Origin: Luteimonas_C sp035250245
GTDB lineage: Bacteria; Pseudomonadota; Gammaproteobacteria; Xanthomonadales; Xanthomonadaceae
Direction of reading: 5' to 3'
Length of the DNA stretch: 64,000 nucleotides
Assembly (NCBI GenBank): GCA_035250245.1
Contig: DATFFH010000016.1
Location: forward strand, 1 to 64,000
Part shown: positions 23,540 through 32,151 of the stretch, piece by piece
How the letters are laid out: each line of letters opens with the position of its first letter
Numbering within the stretch: position 1 is the stretch's first letter
Translations under genes and position numbers: made by a program
The notes under the pieces: model-generated
Told to the model about the DNA's origin: nothing
Database searches by the model: none
The model's input: only the letters and a program-made list of their open reading frames with translations

Positions 23540-24193
23540 CTAGGAAAAGTTTGACAGCAGAAAGTGCTCTACGAATCCAACTATGCTGCCAGCATCCTGA
23601 GGGGTTAACTTATCCCAGTCGGCGTGCATGGCGTGGTTGCGAATTTTAGGCATGGCCGACAAAAGTGCCTTTTGCGGGCCTGAGATAAGGCCTTGTGACT
23701 TTAGAGCGTTTACTACTTGTTCCATTGTGTTGCCATCAACGGTTAAATCATTTGCAGTAGCGTAGCGCTTGAGCGCATCTTCAAGCGCGGCAGATGCTAA
23801 GACGGTAGCTACGGTGTGATGGCCTTCAGTTAATGAGGTTTTCGCCAATGCAACCAAGTCACCAAATAGCTCGCCGGATACGCTTCGTTCGATGTCGAAT
23901 ATGTAGCCGCCTTCGAAGTCACTCTTGGCGCCAATGAATATGCCGCGGCATGCATGAAGCATTCGCTCGGTAACATAATTGTTCTGAATAACAGAAATCT
24001 CGTTGTTAAAGCGCGTGTAGTGCGGGCTTTCTGGCCCAAATACGCCATGGAATAAGCTAAGTACGCTTGCCGCCCACGTGTAAAAAGCTTGGGCATCCGC
24101 GTTGGCAGCATCTCGGCCAACAAGGGGGATGCGGCTACCAACTTCTATTAATTCGTCGAAGCGCTTTTGAATCTTGGCTTGTATCTGGGACAT
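23540..24193 (-). CDS. HEPN/DUF4145-like protein
   Basis: A 217-residue protein, mostly helical. The C-terminal half (residues about 125-215) has a HEPN-like layout: VLASAALEDALKRYATAND, then KIRNHAMHADWDKLTPQDAG, where Arg185-x4-His190 fits the Rx4-6H catalytic motif of HEPN ribonucleases, ending in FVEHFLLSNF. DUF4145-family proteins often occur in restriction or abortive-infection loci. Base composition is visibly lower in GC than its neighbours. The N-terminus is unassigned. The 129 bases upstream are AT-richer with no gene. Confidence 0.65.
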   Translation of the reverse strand: MSQIQAKIQKRFDELIEVGSRIPLVGRDAANADAQAFYTWAASVLSLFHGVFGPESPHYTRFNNEISVIQNNYVTERMLHACRGIFIGAKSDFEGGYIFDIERSVSGELFGDLVALAKTSLTEGHHTVATVLASAALEDALKRYATANDLTVDGNTMEQVVNALKSQGLISGPQKALLSAMPKIRNHAMHADWDKLTPQDAGSIVGFVEHFLLSNFS

Positions 24194-24322
24194 AGCTTCC
24201 CCCTATTGGCTAGCTGCAATTACACCTAAGAGTGGTAGATAAAATGGGGGCTGGGTGTCGTTGCAAAAAATTCTCCGAGTCTTTTTCTAAACGAGTACTT
24301 ATTTCATTTTAGTTGTAGCTGT

Positions 24323-24982
24323 CTACTGCTCCCATAGATCGCCTTCATGGGCGAAGCGGGGTTCATTCTCTCCGGTGAAGACTTTATGACCGCGCGGACC
24401 GATCAATCTTGTGAGGGAGTCAAGTAGTTCAGGCGCAATGTCTAGTGCCCACTGGGCAGCTTGAGGCTCAACTTTGGCGCCGTGAGTTGCTGAGTTGAGC
24501 AGTGAGGTTAGGTCTGAAATTGCAGAGCGCTGTTCTGGAGTTAAGACGTTCTTCTCGTCAAGGGAACGAAGAAGGTGGCCAAGCCCCCGATTCTTAGTTG
24601 AGATGCCGTTTCGTTCACAGAGTTCTACCAGTCTTCTCTCAATCTCGATTCTGAAACCCGCGAGAGCGAGATTGGGATCGTTTTGAGCGACAGCAAGAAA
24701 GGTGTGCTCAATCTTCGGTGCTTCTTCGGATGGCTCAAGAAGGCCCGCTTCCTTGGCTTTTTCGGCGGCTTTCTGTATTTCTTGTAGTTCTACCTTTAGG
24801 CCGCCTGGAAGCTCAACTGATTTGACTAAGGGAGCGAGCCAGGGAATCACCGCGACGACAAGTAAACCGAGCGTAATGCCGTCAATGGCGATGTATGGCC
24901 ATATAAGGTGGGCAGCTGCAACTAGTGCTGCGCTGCTTGAGACCGCAAGTTTTAGGTTGCGAAGATTGGAATCATTGTCCAT
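24323..24982 (-). CDS. Membrane-anchored HEPN-like protein
   Basis: A 219-residue protein with two N-terminal membrane helices (AVSSSAALVAAAHLIWPYIA and TLGLLVVAVIPWLAPLV), a charged coiled-coil linker (ELQEIQKAAEKAKEAGLLEP) and a helical domain (IEIERRLVELCERNGISTKN, RGLGHLLRSLDEKNVLT, LTSLLNSATHGAKVEPQAAQ). The Ser-x-x-Thr-His-Gly region occupies the HEPN active-site position but lacks the Arg, so it may be catalytically dead or sensory. Lower GC than the core genome. Partnering with the adjacent HEPN-like protein is inferred. Confidence 0.6.
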   Translation of the reverse strand: MDNDSNLRNLKLAVSSSAALVAAAHLIWPYIAIDGITLGLLVVAVIPWLAPLVKSVELPGGLKVELQEIQKAAEKAKEAGLLEPSEEAPKIEHTFLAVAQNDPNLALAGFRIEIERRLVELCERNGISTKNRGLGHLLRSLDEKNVLTPEQRSAISDLTSLLNSATHGAKVEPQAAQWALDIAPELLDSLTRLIGPRGHKVFTGENEPRFAHEGDLWEQ

Positions 24983-25035
24983 AGCTAAGCCTGAATTAAG
25001 TCACGCCCTGCGAAGCGCATCGGCTTGAATAGATG

Positions 25036-25284
25036 TCAGGTGCCAGCAAGCTGCCAAACACCATGCGGTGAAACTTCAGCAGCTTTCATAGTGCCATTAC
25101 GACGGAGTAGATTAGCCGACCAGCGCATGTCGTACTGCCATGTATAGAACAGGTCTCCAGAAGAGCGCAGATCTAACTCGTGATGTTTCCAAATGTCACG
25201 AGCAACCTCGATGAGAGAAGCACTCCCGCCTAAGCGCGAAAGTGAAGTTGAAACCCAATCCGTCACGTCATGTTTTGTGGCCAT
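25036..25284 (-). CDS. Winged-helix (HARE-HTH/Mrr-N-like) protein
   Basis: An 82-residue protein: VTDWVSTSLSRLGGSASLIE, VARDIWKHHELDLRSSGDLF, YTWQYDMRWSANLLRRNGTM, then GVWQLAGT. The L-G-G-x-A repeat followed by I/V-x-x-x-I-W and a closing G-x-W-x-L strand is the winged-helix shape found at the N-terminus of Mrr-type restriction enzymes and HARE-HTH proteins. Here it stands alone. Probably DNA-binding. Third member of the low-GC cluster. Confidence 0.6.
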   Translation of the reverse strand: MATKHDVTDWVSTSLSRLGGSASLIEVARDIWKHHELDLRSSGDLFYTWQYDMRWSANLLRRNGTMKAAEVSPHGVWQLAGT

Positions 25285-25382
25285 TAGAAGCTCCTTCTAT
25301 GAGACCTAACTTTAGCCAGACCTTAGGTGGGGCATTTGTAACAGCCTGCAACTGCAAGGAGAATTCGTCAATCAGAAAAATC

Positions 25383-25406
25383 TCAATAAGATCAATGTTT
25401 TATTGA
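25383..25406. repeat. Short AT-rich dyad
   Basis: TCAATAA (25383-25389) and TTATTGA (25400-25406) form an inverted repeat in an AT-rich gap (25285-25448) at the right edge of the low-GC cluster. It could be a hairpin or an operator, or chance; no function assigned. Confidence 0.35.
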
Positions 25407-25448
25407 CATGTTGGGGCCAAGGGCAGTGCGGAAATTTTTATGCGCACG

Positions 25449-26702
25449 TCATTCCTTCCAATCACCCAGCTTCTGTTTAACGCCAACATTCTTGAGCGTC
25501 ACGTAACTCGGAATCCCATCCCGTCCATAAGGCGGCGGCGCCTCCCCTCTAATCAACGGTTCCAAATACTTCCGCGCCGCAGCAGTGATGCCGTAACCAT
25601 CCTTACGAATAAACCCCGCCGGCATCTTCTTCTCGTGATTGGCCACTTTCTCCAACGGCGCCGGCTCGATCTTCCACCGATACGGCGAATCGGAAGTGCG
25701 CTTGATCACCGGCATCGTCGCATTCATCCCCTTCAACGCGTACTGCACGGCGGCCTTGCCGACGGCCATGGCTTGATCCAAGTCCGTCTTGGAAGCCAGA
25801 TGCCGAGCGGAGCGTTGCAGGTAGTCGGGTAGGGTCCAATGCACTTTCAGGCCGAGCGAATCCTTCACCCGCCCGGCCAAGAACGAAGCCACGCCGCCCA
25901 GTTGCGTGTGCCCGAACGAATCCTTCCCACCGCCCGCATCGGCGACGAACGAACCATCGGCGGTGCGGATGCCTTCGCTGGCCACCACCACGCAATAGCC
26001 GACGCGCTTCACGATCTTCGACACCTGCGCCAGAAAATCCGCTTCGTCGTACGGCCGCTCCGGAAACAGAATCAGATGCGGCGCATCGTCGGCCGATTTC
26101 CCAGCCAGACCGCCGGCCGCGGCCAACCACCCGGCGTGGCGGCCCATCGCTTCGTACACGAACACCTTGGTCGAGGTCTCCGCCATCGCCGCCACGTCCA
26201 GCGCGCATTCGCGCACCGACACCGCGGTGTATTTCGCGGCCGAACCGAAACCGGGGCAGCAATCGGTGACGGCCAGGTCGTTGTCCACCGTCTTGGGTAC
26301 GCCGATGCAGGTCAGCGGGTAGTCGAATTCGGCGGCCAGCTTGGACACCTTCAACGCCGTGTCGGCCGAATCGTTGCCGCCGTTGTAGAGGAAGTAGCGC
26401 ACGTCGTGCGCCCGGAACACGGCCAGCAGGCGCTCGTAGCGGGCCCGGTCGGCTTCCAAGGATTTCAATTTGACCCGGCAAGAACCGAAGGCCCCGCCCG
26501 GGGTATGGGCCAGGGCCCGGATCGCGGCGGCCGATTCCTTAGTGGTGTCGATCAACTCCTCGCGCAGGGCGCCCAAAATCCCGTTGCGCGCGGCCAGGAC
26601 TTTGACCTTGCGGGCGCGGGCTTCGCCGATCACGGCCGCCGCGGTGGCGTTGATGACGGCGGTGACGCCGCCGGACTGGGCGTAGAGCAGGGTTCCGGAC
26701 AT
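25449..26702 (-). CDS. pfp: Pyrophosphate-dependent 6-phosphofructokinase
   Basis: A 417-residue PFK-A superfamily enzyme converting fructose-6-phosphate and PPi to fructose-1,6-bisphosphate reversibly. It shows the PPi-type active site: FLYNGGNDSADTALKVSKLA, then IGVPKTVDNDLAVTDCCPGF (P-K-T-V/I-D-N-D with its catalytic Asp), ECALDVAAMAETSTKVFVYE, MGRHAGWLAAAG, and VASEGIRTADG. Glycolysis/gluconeogenesis, replacing ATP-PFK as is usual in Xanthomonadaceae. Divergent from adk across 111 bases. ATG 26702 starts directly at GTLLYAQSGGVTAVI; a longer frame is antisense to adk. Confidence 0.95.
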   Translation of the reverse strand: MSGTLLYAQSGGVTAVINATAAAVIGEARARKVKVLAARNGILGALREELIDTTKESAAAIRALAHTPGGAFGSCRVKLKSLEADRARYERLLAVFRAHDVRYFLYNGGNDSADTALKVSKLAAEFDYPLTCIGVPKTVDNDLAVTDCCPGFGSAAKYTAVSVRECALDVAAMAETSTKVFVYEAMGRHAGWLAAAGGLAGKSADDAPHLILFPERPYDEADFLAQVSKIVKRVGYCVVVASEGIRTADGSFVADAGGGKDSFGHTQLGGVASFLAGRVKDSLGLKVHWTLPDYLQRSARHLASKTDLDQAMAVGKAAVQYALKGMNATMPVIKRTSDSPYRWKIEPAPLEKVANHEKKMPAGFIRKDGYGITAAARKYLEPLIRGEAPPPYGRDGIPSYVTLKNVGVKQKLGDWKE

Positions 26703-26813
26703 GGCAGGCTCGGGATTTCGGGGGGTTTGGGGTAAGCTGACGCGGTATTTCGCCGCGTCCGGGGGAGTGTAACGCCGCGCGGCGACACGATTTTTAGCGT
26801 TTTGGAGCGAGCG

Positions 26814-27392
26814 ATGCGATTGGTACTCCTCGGCGCGCCCGGGTCCGGCAAGGGCACCCAGGCCGCTAGGCTGAAAGAGCACCTGCAGGTGCCCCACATC
26901 TCCACCGGCGACCTGCTGCGCGCGGAAGTGGCCGCGGGCACGCCCTTGGGCCTGGAAGCGAAAGACATCATGGCGCGCGGCGAGCTGGTGTCCGACGCGA
27001 TCCTGCTGGGCATGCTGGAAGACCGCTTCTCGCGTCCGGATACCGCCAACGGTTTCATCCTGGACGGCTACCCGCGCAACCTGGCCCAGGCCGACGCGCT
27101 GGACAAATTGTTGCAGCGGATCGGCCAGCCGATGGATTTCGCCTTGCAGCTGGACGTGGACAACGAACTGCTGATCGAACGCATCGCCGGCCGCGCCAAA
27201 GCGGAAGGCCGCGACGACGACAATCCGGAATCGGTGCGCAAGCGCTTGCGGATCTACGACGAGCAGACCGCGCCGGTGATCGAGTTCTACCGCCAGCACG
27301 GCCAGCTGACCGTGGTCGACGGCGTGGGTTCGATGGACGATGTGTTCAACCGGATCGTCGAGGCGATCGCGCCGGCGACAGAGGTCGGTTGA
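26814..27392 (+). CDS. adk: Adenylate kinase (short type)
   Basis: A 192-residue nucleoside-monophosphate kinase: P-loop LLGAPGSGKGTQAARL, HISTGDLLRAEV, FILDGYPRNLAQADAL (NMP-binding), then RIAGRAKAEGRDDDNPESVR with the short LID of Gly/Arg-rich, zinc-free type. It catalyses ATP+AMP to 2 ADP. Length matches the short proteobacterial form rather than the 214-residue long LID form. ATG 26814 with GGAGCGAGCG ribosome site; upstream in-frame TTG 26802 is less likely. Followed by a membrane protein gene, then mpl. Confidence 0.97.
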   Translation: MRLVLLGAPGSGKGTQAARLKEHLQVPHISTGDLLRAEVAAGTPLGLEAKDIMARGELVSDAILLGMLEDRFSRPDTANGFILDGYPRNLAQADALDKLLQRIGQPMDFALQLDVDNELLIERIAGRAKAEGRDDDNPESVRKRLRIYDEQTAPVIEFYRQHGQLTVVDGVGSMDDVFNRIVEAIAPATEVG

Positions 27393-27426
27393 TCGCATCT
27401 ACCTGCGGCGGGCTGAAGGCCTATCG

Positions 27427-27939
27427 ATGAGCGGTTTGCTCGGGCCTCTCGCGAAGCTTTTCTGCTTCCGCGGCTCGCTCGAGCCGTTGCGGGACTCGCT
27501 AGCTTTGGCGATCGGCATCGCTGCGATTTGCATTGTTTTGTCGCAGGTCGCCGCCTTCGGTCCGGCCACGATATGGAATGTGCTTTTCAGCGCCATGGTA
27601 TCGGCGCTTTTTATGATCGCCGTGCCTTGGTCGATTCTCCGTGCTTCCGGACGGGACGCGCTCGTCAATAAGACGTTATTGGCTCTTTCCGGCACCGACC
27701 TTGCGAGCATCGTTCTAATGATGCCGGGGTTTCATTTCTTTCCGTATGACGAACAGAATCCATCCCCAAGCGTGATGCTGCCGGTGTTGTTGTGGCTGCT
27801 AGCCGTGCTTTTTTGGGGTCTGGCCGTCAAGATTCGCATCTGGATGCATGCGATATCGAGATCGGCGGTAGTTTGCCTGTTCTTGGTTTTAATTCTGTCC
27901 GCAAGCGAATTCGCTGTTATGTACTTTCTTCCAGTCTAG
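27427..27939 (+). CDS. Membrane protein of unknown function
   Basis: A 170-residue protein with about four or five hydrophobic helices (LALAIGIAAICIVLSQVAAF, WNVLFSAMVSALFMIAVPW, MLPVLLWLLAVLFWGLAVKI, AVVCLFLVLILSASEFAVMY) and an acidic/aromatic periplasmic loop (FHFFPYDEQNPSPSVM). No family recognised. It sits between adk and mpl, 35 bases from the former and 8 from the latter; less GC-rich than both, so it may be a recent insertion. ATG 27427. Confidence 0.75.
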   Translation: MSGLLGPLAKLFCFRGSLEPLRDSLALAIGIAAICIVLSQVAAFGPATIWNVLFSAMVSALFMIAVPWSILRASGRDALVNKTLLALSGTDLASIVLMMPGFHFFPYDEQNPSPSVMLPVLLWLLAVLFWGLAVKIRIWMHAISRSAVVCLFLVLILSASEFAVMYFLPV

Positions 27940-27947
27940 GCATCGCA

Positions 27948-29315
27948 ATGAAGCTACATATTCTCGGCATCGCAGGAACCTTCATGGGCGGCGTCGCCGC
28001 TTTGGCCCGCGAACTCGGCCATGACGTCGAAGGTTCCGACCAGGCGATCTACCCGCCGATGTCCACGCAACTGGAAAACCTGGGCATCGCGCTGAAGCAG
28101 GGCTATAACGCGCAGAATATCGCCAAGGATTGCGACGAGATCGTGATCGGCAATGCGCTGTCGCGCGGCAACGCCGCGGTCGAATACGTATTGGACGAAG
28201 GCCTGCGCTACACCTCCGGCGCCGAGTGGCTACGCGAAAACGTGCTGCCCGGGCGCGAGACGCTGGCGGTGGCCGGCACGCACGGCAAGACCACGACCAC
28301 GACGATCCTGGCCTATCTGCTGCAGGCCACGGGCCGCGAACCCGGTTTCCTGATCGGCGGCGTGGCCGAGGATTTCGGCGTTTCCGCGCGCATCGGCCTG
28401 GGCAAGGAATTCGTGGTCGAAGCCGACGAATACGACACCGCCTTCTTCGATAAGCGCAGCAAGTTCGTGCACTACCGGCCTACGGTGGCGATCCTCAATA
28501 ATTTGGAATACGACCACGCCGACATCTTTCCGGACGTGGCCGCGATCCAACGCCAGTTCCATCACCTGGTGCGCACCGTGCCGGCGCGCGGCCGCCTGAT
28601 CGTCAACGGCGAGGACGAGCGCCTGGCCGAAGTGCTGAAGATGGGTTGCTGGACGCCGGTGGAGACGTTCGGCCTGGGCGAAGGCTTCGATTGGAGCGCG
28701 CGGCTCATCGCCGAAGACGGCAGCGCTTTCGCGGTGCTGCATGACGGAAATGAAGTCGGCGAAGTGCATTGGCCGTTGCTCGGCCGCCATAACGTGATGA
28801 ACGGACTCGCCGCGCTGGCGGCTTGCCATGCGGTCGGCGTCGACATCGCCGATGCGATGCCGGCGCTGGCGAATTTCCGCAGCGTGAAGCGCCGCCTGGA
28901 AGTGTTGGGCGAGGAAGGCGGCATCACCGTGTACGACGATTTCGCGCATCATCCGACCGCGATCGCCACCACGCTCGCCGGTTTGCGCGCGCGCGTAGGC
29001 GCTGCGCGGATCGTGGTGGCGATGGAGCCGCGCAGCAATTCGATGCGGCTCGGCGCGCACGCGGATGCGCTGGCGCCGTCGCTGGATGGGGCGGATGCGG
29101 TGGTGTTCCTGCATCGTCCCGAACTGGCCTGGGACGCGGGCAAAGTGGTGGCCGCGCTGCGCGGCGAGGGACATGCGGCGGCGGATGTCGATGCTTTGAT
29201 CGAGACGCTGCGCACGCTGGTCGCAGGCGGCGACCACGTCGTATTCATGTCGAACGGCGGTTTCGACGGCGCGCCGCGGCGCTTTTTGCAGGCTTTGCGA
29301 GACCTCCGTCCGTAG
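27948..29315 (+). CDS. mpl: UDP-N-acetylmuramate:L-Ala-gamma-D-Glu-mDAP ligase
   Basis: A 455-residue Mur-ligase-family enzyme that re-attaches recycled tripeptide to UDP-MurNAc in peptidoglycan recycling. It shows an N-terminal Rossmann-like start (MKLHILGIAGTFMGGVAALA), the ATP site AVAGTHGKTTTTTILAYLLQ, FVVEADEYDTAFFDKRSKF (acidic/lysine-containing centre), NLEYDHADIFPD, and the C-terminal RRLEVLGEEGGITVYDDFAH and HPTAIATTL. Cytoplasmic. Its stop TAG lies in the GTAG head of a REP element. Confidence 0.95.
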   Translation: MKLHILGIAGTFMGGVAALARELGHDVEGSDQAIYPPMSTQLENLGIALKQGYNAQNIAKDCDEIVIGNALSRGNAAVEYVLDEGLRYTSGAEWLRENVLPGRETLAVAGTHGKTTTTTILAYLLQATGREPGFLIGGVAEDFGVSARIGLGKEFVVEADEYDTAFFDKRSKFVHYRPTVAILNNLEYDHADIFPDVAAIQRQFHHLVRTVPARGRLIVNGEDERLAEVLKMGCWTPVETFGLGEGFDWSARLIAEDGSAFAVLHDGNEVGEVHWPLLGRHNVMNGLAALAACHAVGVDIADAMPALANFRSVKRRLEVLGEEGGITVYDDFAHHPTAIATTLAGLRARVGAARIVVAMEPRSNSMRLGAHADALAPSLDGADAVVFLHRPELAWDAGKVVAALRGEGHAAADVDALIETLRTLVAGGDHVVFMSNGGFDGAPRRFLQALRDLRP

Positions 29316-29398
29316 GCTGGGTTGAGCGCAGCGAAACCCAGCATTGCCATCTATCTCACATGGCGACGCTGGGTTTCGCTGCGCTCAACCCAGCCTAC
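29312..29398. repeat. REP pair, family GTAGGCTGGGTTGAG
   Basis: Left element 29312-29342 (GTAGGCTGGGTTGAGCGCAG then CGAAACCCAGC) and inverted partner 29368-29398. The pair occurs again at 45034-45176 with a longer spacer. The first TAG is the mpl stop codon. Confidence 0.9.
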
Positions 29399-29439
29399 GA
29401 AAGCTTGTCGCCGGCATCCAAGCGCGTAAACTGGCTTCG

Positions 29440-30018
29440 ATGCCCAACGGCAAGTCCTACCCGCTGTTCCCGCTGCATACCGTGCTGCTGCCGGGCGCGC
29501 CGCTGGGTCTGCGCATCTTCGAGCCGCGCTATCTGGACATGGTGCGCGAATGCGGGCGCCGCGAAGAAGGCTTCGGCGTCTGCCTGATCCTGGAAGGCCG
29601 CGAGGCGGGCGCGCCGGCGACGCCGGCGGCGTTCGGCACCGAGGCGCGCATCGAGGATTTCGGCAGCACCGACGAAGGCCTGCTCACCTTGCGCGTGCGC
29701 GGCGCGCGCCGCTTCCACGTGCGCCGCACGCGGGTGCGCGATAACGGTTTGGTGGTCGGCGAAATCGATTGGCTGGACAACGACGCGGACGACGAGATCC
29801 AGCCGCAGCACGGCCTGCTGGCGATCCTGCTGCGCAAACTGCTCGACCAGATCGGCGGCGAGCACGCATCCGCGCCGGTGGAACGCTTCGATCAGGCGTC
29901 GTGGGTCGGCTGGCGCCTGGCCGAGCTGCTGCCGTTGGACGACGCCAGCCGGCAGGCGCTGCTGCAGCAGGACGATCCGCATGCGCGCCTGGATCGGCTG
30001 CTCGAGTTGATGCCGTAG
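29440..30018 (+). CDS. Lon-substrate-binding (LON N-terminal) domain protein
   Basis: A 192-residue single-domain protein with the Lon N-terminal (PUA-like) fold: YPLFPLHTVLLPGAPLGLRI, FEPRYLDMVRECGRREEGFG and a C-terminal helical segment with LLELM. It lacks AAA and protease domains. Such proteins probably bind unfolded or specific substrates independently of Lon. ATG 29440, just after a REP pair. Confidence 0.92.
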   Translation: MPNGKSYPLFPLHTVLLPGAPLGLRIFEPRYLDMVRECGRREEGFGVCLILEGREAGAPATPAAFGTEARIEDFGSTDEGLLTLRVRGARRFHVRRTRVRDNGLVVGEIDWLDNDADDEIQPQHGLLAILLRKLLDQIGGEHASAPVERFDQASWVGWRLAELLPLDDASRQALLQQDDPHARLDRLLELMP

Positions 30019-30033
30019 CGAATTTTAGCTTTG

Positions 30034-30112
30034 GTAGAGTCGAGCTTGCTCGACTGCTTTTCGGCCGGATCGCGAGGCACTGCAAGAAGCAGTCGAGCAA
30101 GCTCGACTCTAC
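30034..30112. repeat. REP pair, family GTAGAGTCGAGC
   Basis: Left element from 30034 (GTAGAGTCGAGCTTGCTCGA then CTGCTTTT) and inverted partner ending 30112, with 27 bases between. It lies between convergent lon-domain and DedA-PAP2 genes, where hairpins could also act as a bidirectional terminator. Confidence 0.9.
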
Positions 30113-30115
30113 CAA

Positions 30116-32104
30116 TCAGCGGCCGGTCCGCATCCGCAATACCACGCTACCCGACTGCGGGTTGGGCGCCTCGCGCACGTCCGCGCCGCGCAACGCCTCG
30201 CGCAGGGCCGCATGCGCGGCCTGCGGATCCTGCATCGGTTGCCACAAGCCCGCGACGTTGAAAGGACGCCGGTATTCCAGCGTCTGCGCGGTGCCGATCC
30301 AAAGCGCAGTGCCGTCGTTCAAGCGCGCCGGCGCCGGCCACAAACGCAGGGCGTATTGGTGCTTGCCGTCCGGGCCCGGGCGCAGCATCAGCAGCGCTTC
30401 GGCATGGCCTTCCATCGTCGCCGGCAGCACCGGCTGGTCCGCGGGCGGCGTGTCGTCGTCGAGCAGGCCGAGCGTGGCGACCCAATTCGCCTGCGCCTGT
30501 TCGCGCCAACCCGCGGCGCGCAGACGCGCGCGCAAAGGTTCCAGCGGGCCGGCGACTTGCAGATCCAGCGGCCAGGCCAGGCTCTTGGAATGTTCGTCGC
30601 GTCGGGTCGGCAATTCGGCCCAGCCGCTCTGCCACCAGCTTTCCGTTTCCAACAGGCGCGCCGGCGGCGGCGGCGCGAATCGCGCGAGCAAAGGCTGCGG
30701 CTGCTGCGGCGCGTGCCAAAGCGCGGCGGCCAGGAATACGCCGTAGAAAATGCCGGCCAGCGGCCGCATCAGGAACGAGCGCGCGACATGTCGCCGATAA
30801 GCGATGCCCAGCAACAGCAGCCACACCACGCCGAACAACATGCCGCCGGCGATGTCGCTCAGCCAATGCGCGCCCAGGTACAAGCGGGCGAAGCCGAGCG
30901 TGGTGACGACGAAGCCGGAAATCAGGTAGGGCCACACGCGATTGCGTCCCGGCAGTTCGCGCGCGATCAGCACGGCGAAGAAGCCGAAGGCGATGGTCGC
31001 CATCGTCACCGAAATCGAAGGGAAGCCGAAGCCGCTGGGCGCCGTGGGCGGGCGCGGCATGTCGATCGCGGCGCCGAGCAAGGCGGTCAAAGCCAAGCCG
31101 AACACGAGCGCGCCGAGCCAATGCGCCGCCGCCATCCAGCGCCTCCGCCACAGCAGCCAAGCCAACGCGGCCGCGGCGGCCGGCGCCAATATCTGCGCAT
31201 CGCCGAGCGAAGCCAGTGCGGCCATCAGCTGATCGGCCAGAGGATTGCGCAGCTTCGACATGGCTTCGTAGATGCTGCGATCGATCGCCAACGGACCGCC
31301 GCGCGCCAGCACCGCCGCCAGCCAGGCGAACCAGGCCCAGCCGATCGCCAGCAGGCACGTGGCCAGCAGCACCAGCGACGGCGATTCAGGACGGTTGGGA
31401 TCGATCAGCGCCGCCGCATACTTGCCCAAGTGCGGATGTTCGCGCGTCCATTTCAATGCACGCGCCAGCAGGTTGTTGGCGTGCGCGGCGAACCATCGAT
31501 AGGTGTACAGCACGAGTGCCCAGACCAGCGCCAGCGCAGCCAGCAGCGCGCCCAGGGCCAGGCTCAACTTGTCGGCCACGGCCGCGACGGCATCGTAGGA
31601 AGCGCCGAAGATCCAGCCGGGCGCCAGAAACACCGCCGCCCAGGCGGCGCAGGCGAACAGGCTGGCGGGCGCGTAGCGGCGCAGCGGCATCCGCAGCATG
31701 CCGGCGATGGCCGGCACGAACGGCCGCACCGCGCCGACGAAGCGGGCGATGACGATGCCCAGGCTGCCGTGCCGGCGGAACAGCCGTTCGCCGCGCGCGA
31801 GGAATTGCGGATAGCGGCGGAACAGCCATTGCTCGCTCAGGTGCGTGCCCCAGCGGCGGCCGATCCAGTAGCTGAGCCCGTCGCCCAAGAAAGCGCCGAT
31901 CGCGGCGCATGCCAGGGCATAGGGCCCGTCGATGTGGCCCAGGCCGATGAGAGTGCCGACCGCGAACAGCAGCGGCAGCGCCGGCACCACGATGCCGATC
32001 ACCGCCAGCGCATCGCAAAACGCGATCAGCGCGATCAGCGCGCCTGCGGCGAGCGGATGCGCGCTGATCCAGGCGATCAGGCTGTCTAACCAAGCGGTTG
32101 GCAT
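30116..32104 (-). CDS. DedA - PAP2 phosphatase - LssY_C fusion protein
   Basis: A 662-residue membrane protein with three domains. Residues about 1-210: DedA/SNARE-associated type (AFCDALAVIGIVVPALPLLF, GDGLSYWIGRRWG, FVGAVRPFVPAIAGMLRMPL). Residues about 230-450: type-2 phosphatidic acid phosphatase, with the signature pieces MPRPPTAPSG, GFPSISVTMA and RLYLGAHWLSDIAGGMLFG (catalytic His). Residues about 490-660: soluble LssY C-terminal-like domain. Probably dephosphorylates lipid phosphates or undecaprenyl-PP in the inner membrane. The domain combination is known in proteobacteria. Confidence 0.92.
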   Translation of the reverse strand: MPTAWLDSLIAWISAHPLAAGALIALIAFCDALAVIGIVVPALPLLFAVGTLIGLGHIDGPYALACAAIGAFLGDGLSYWIGRRWGTHLSEQWLFRRYPQFLARGERLFRRHGSLGIVIARFVGAVRPFVPAIAGMLRMPLRRYAPASLFACAAWAAVFLAPGWIFGASYDAVAAVADKLSLALGALLAALALVWALVLYTYRWFAAHANNLLARALKWTREHPHLGKYAAALIDPNRPESPSLVLLATCLLAIGWAWFAWLAAVLARGGPLAIDRSIYEAMSKLRNPLADQLMAALASLGDAQILAPAAAAALAWLLWRRRWMAAAHWLGALVFGLALTALLGAAIDMPRPPTAPSGFGFPSISVTMATIAFGFFAVLIARELPGRNRVWPYLISGFVVTTLGFARLYLGAHWLSDIAGGMLFGVVWLLLLGIAYRRHVARSFLMRPLAGIFYGVFLAAALWHAPQQPQPLLARFAPPPPARLLETESWWQSGWAELPTRRDEHSKSLAWPLDLQVAGPLEPLRARLRAAGWREQAQANWVATLGLLDDDTPPADQPVLPATMEGHAEALLMLRPGPDGKHQYALRLWPAPARLNDGTALWIGTAQTLEYRRPFNVAGLWQPMQDPQAAHAALREALRGADVREAPNPQSGSVVLRMRTGR

Positions 32105-32151
32105 CGGCCGATTATAGGCAACATGGACGAATTTCTGCCGACCATCGCTTT

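Noticed and set aside
25449..27398. A 649-codon frame that extends pfp upstream through adk
   Set aside because: The added N-terminal part is the antisense of adk. The true start is ATG 26702, where the PFK motif begins.
30147..32089. Long frames over the DedA-PAP2 gene (403 and 625 codons)
   Set aside because: These are shadows; only the 662-residue frame has membrane helices and PAP2 motifs.
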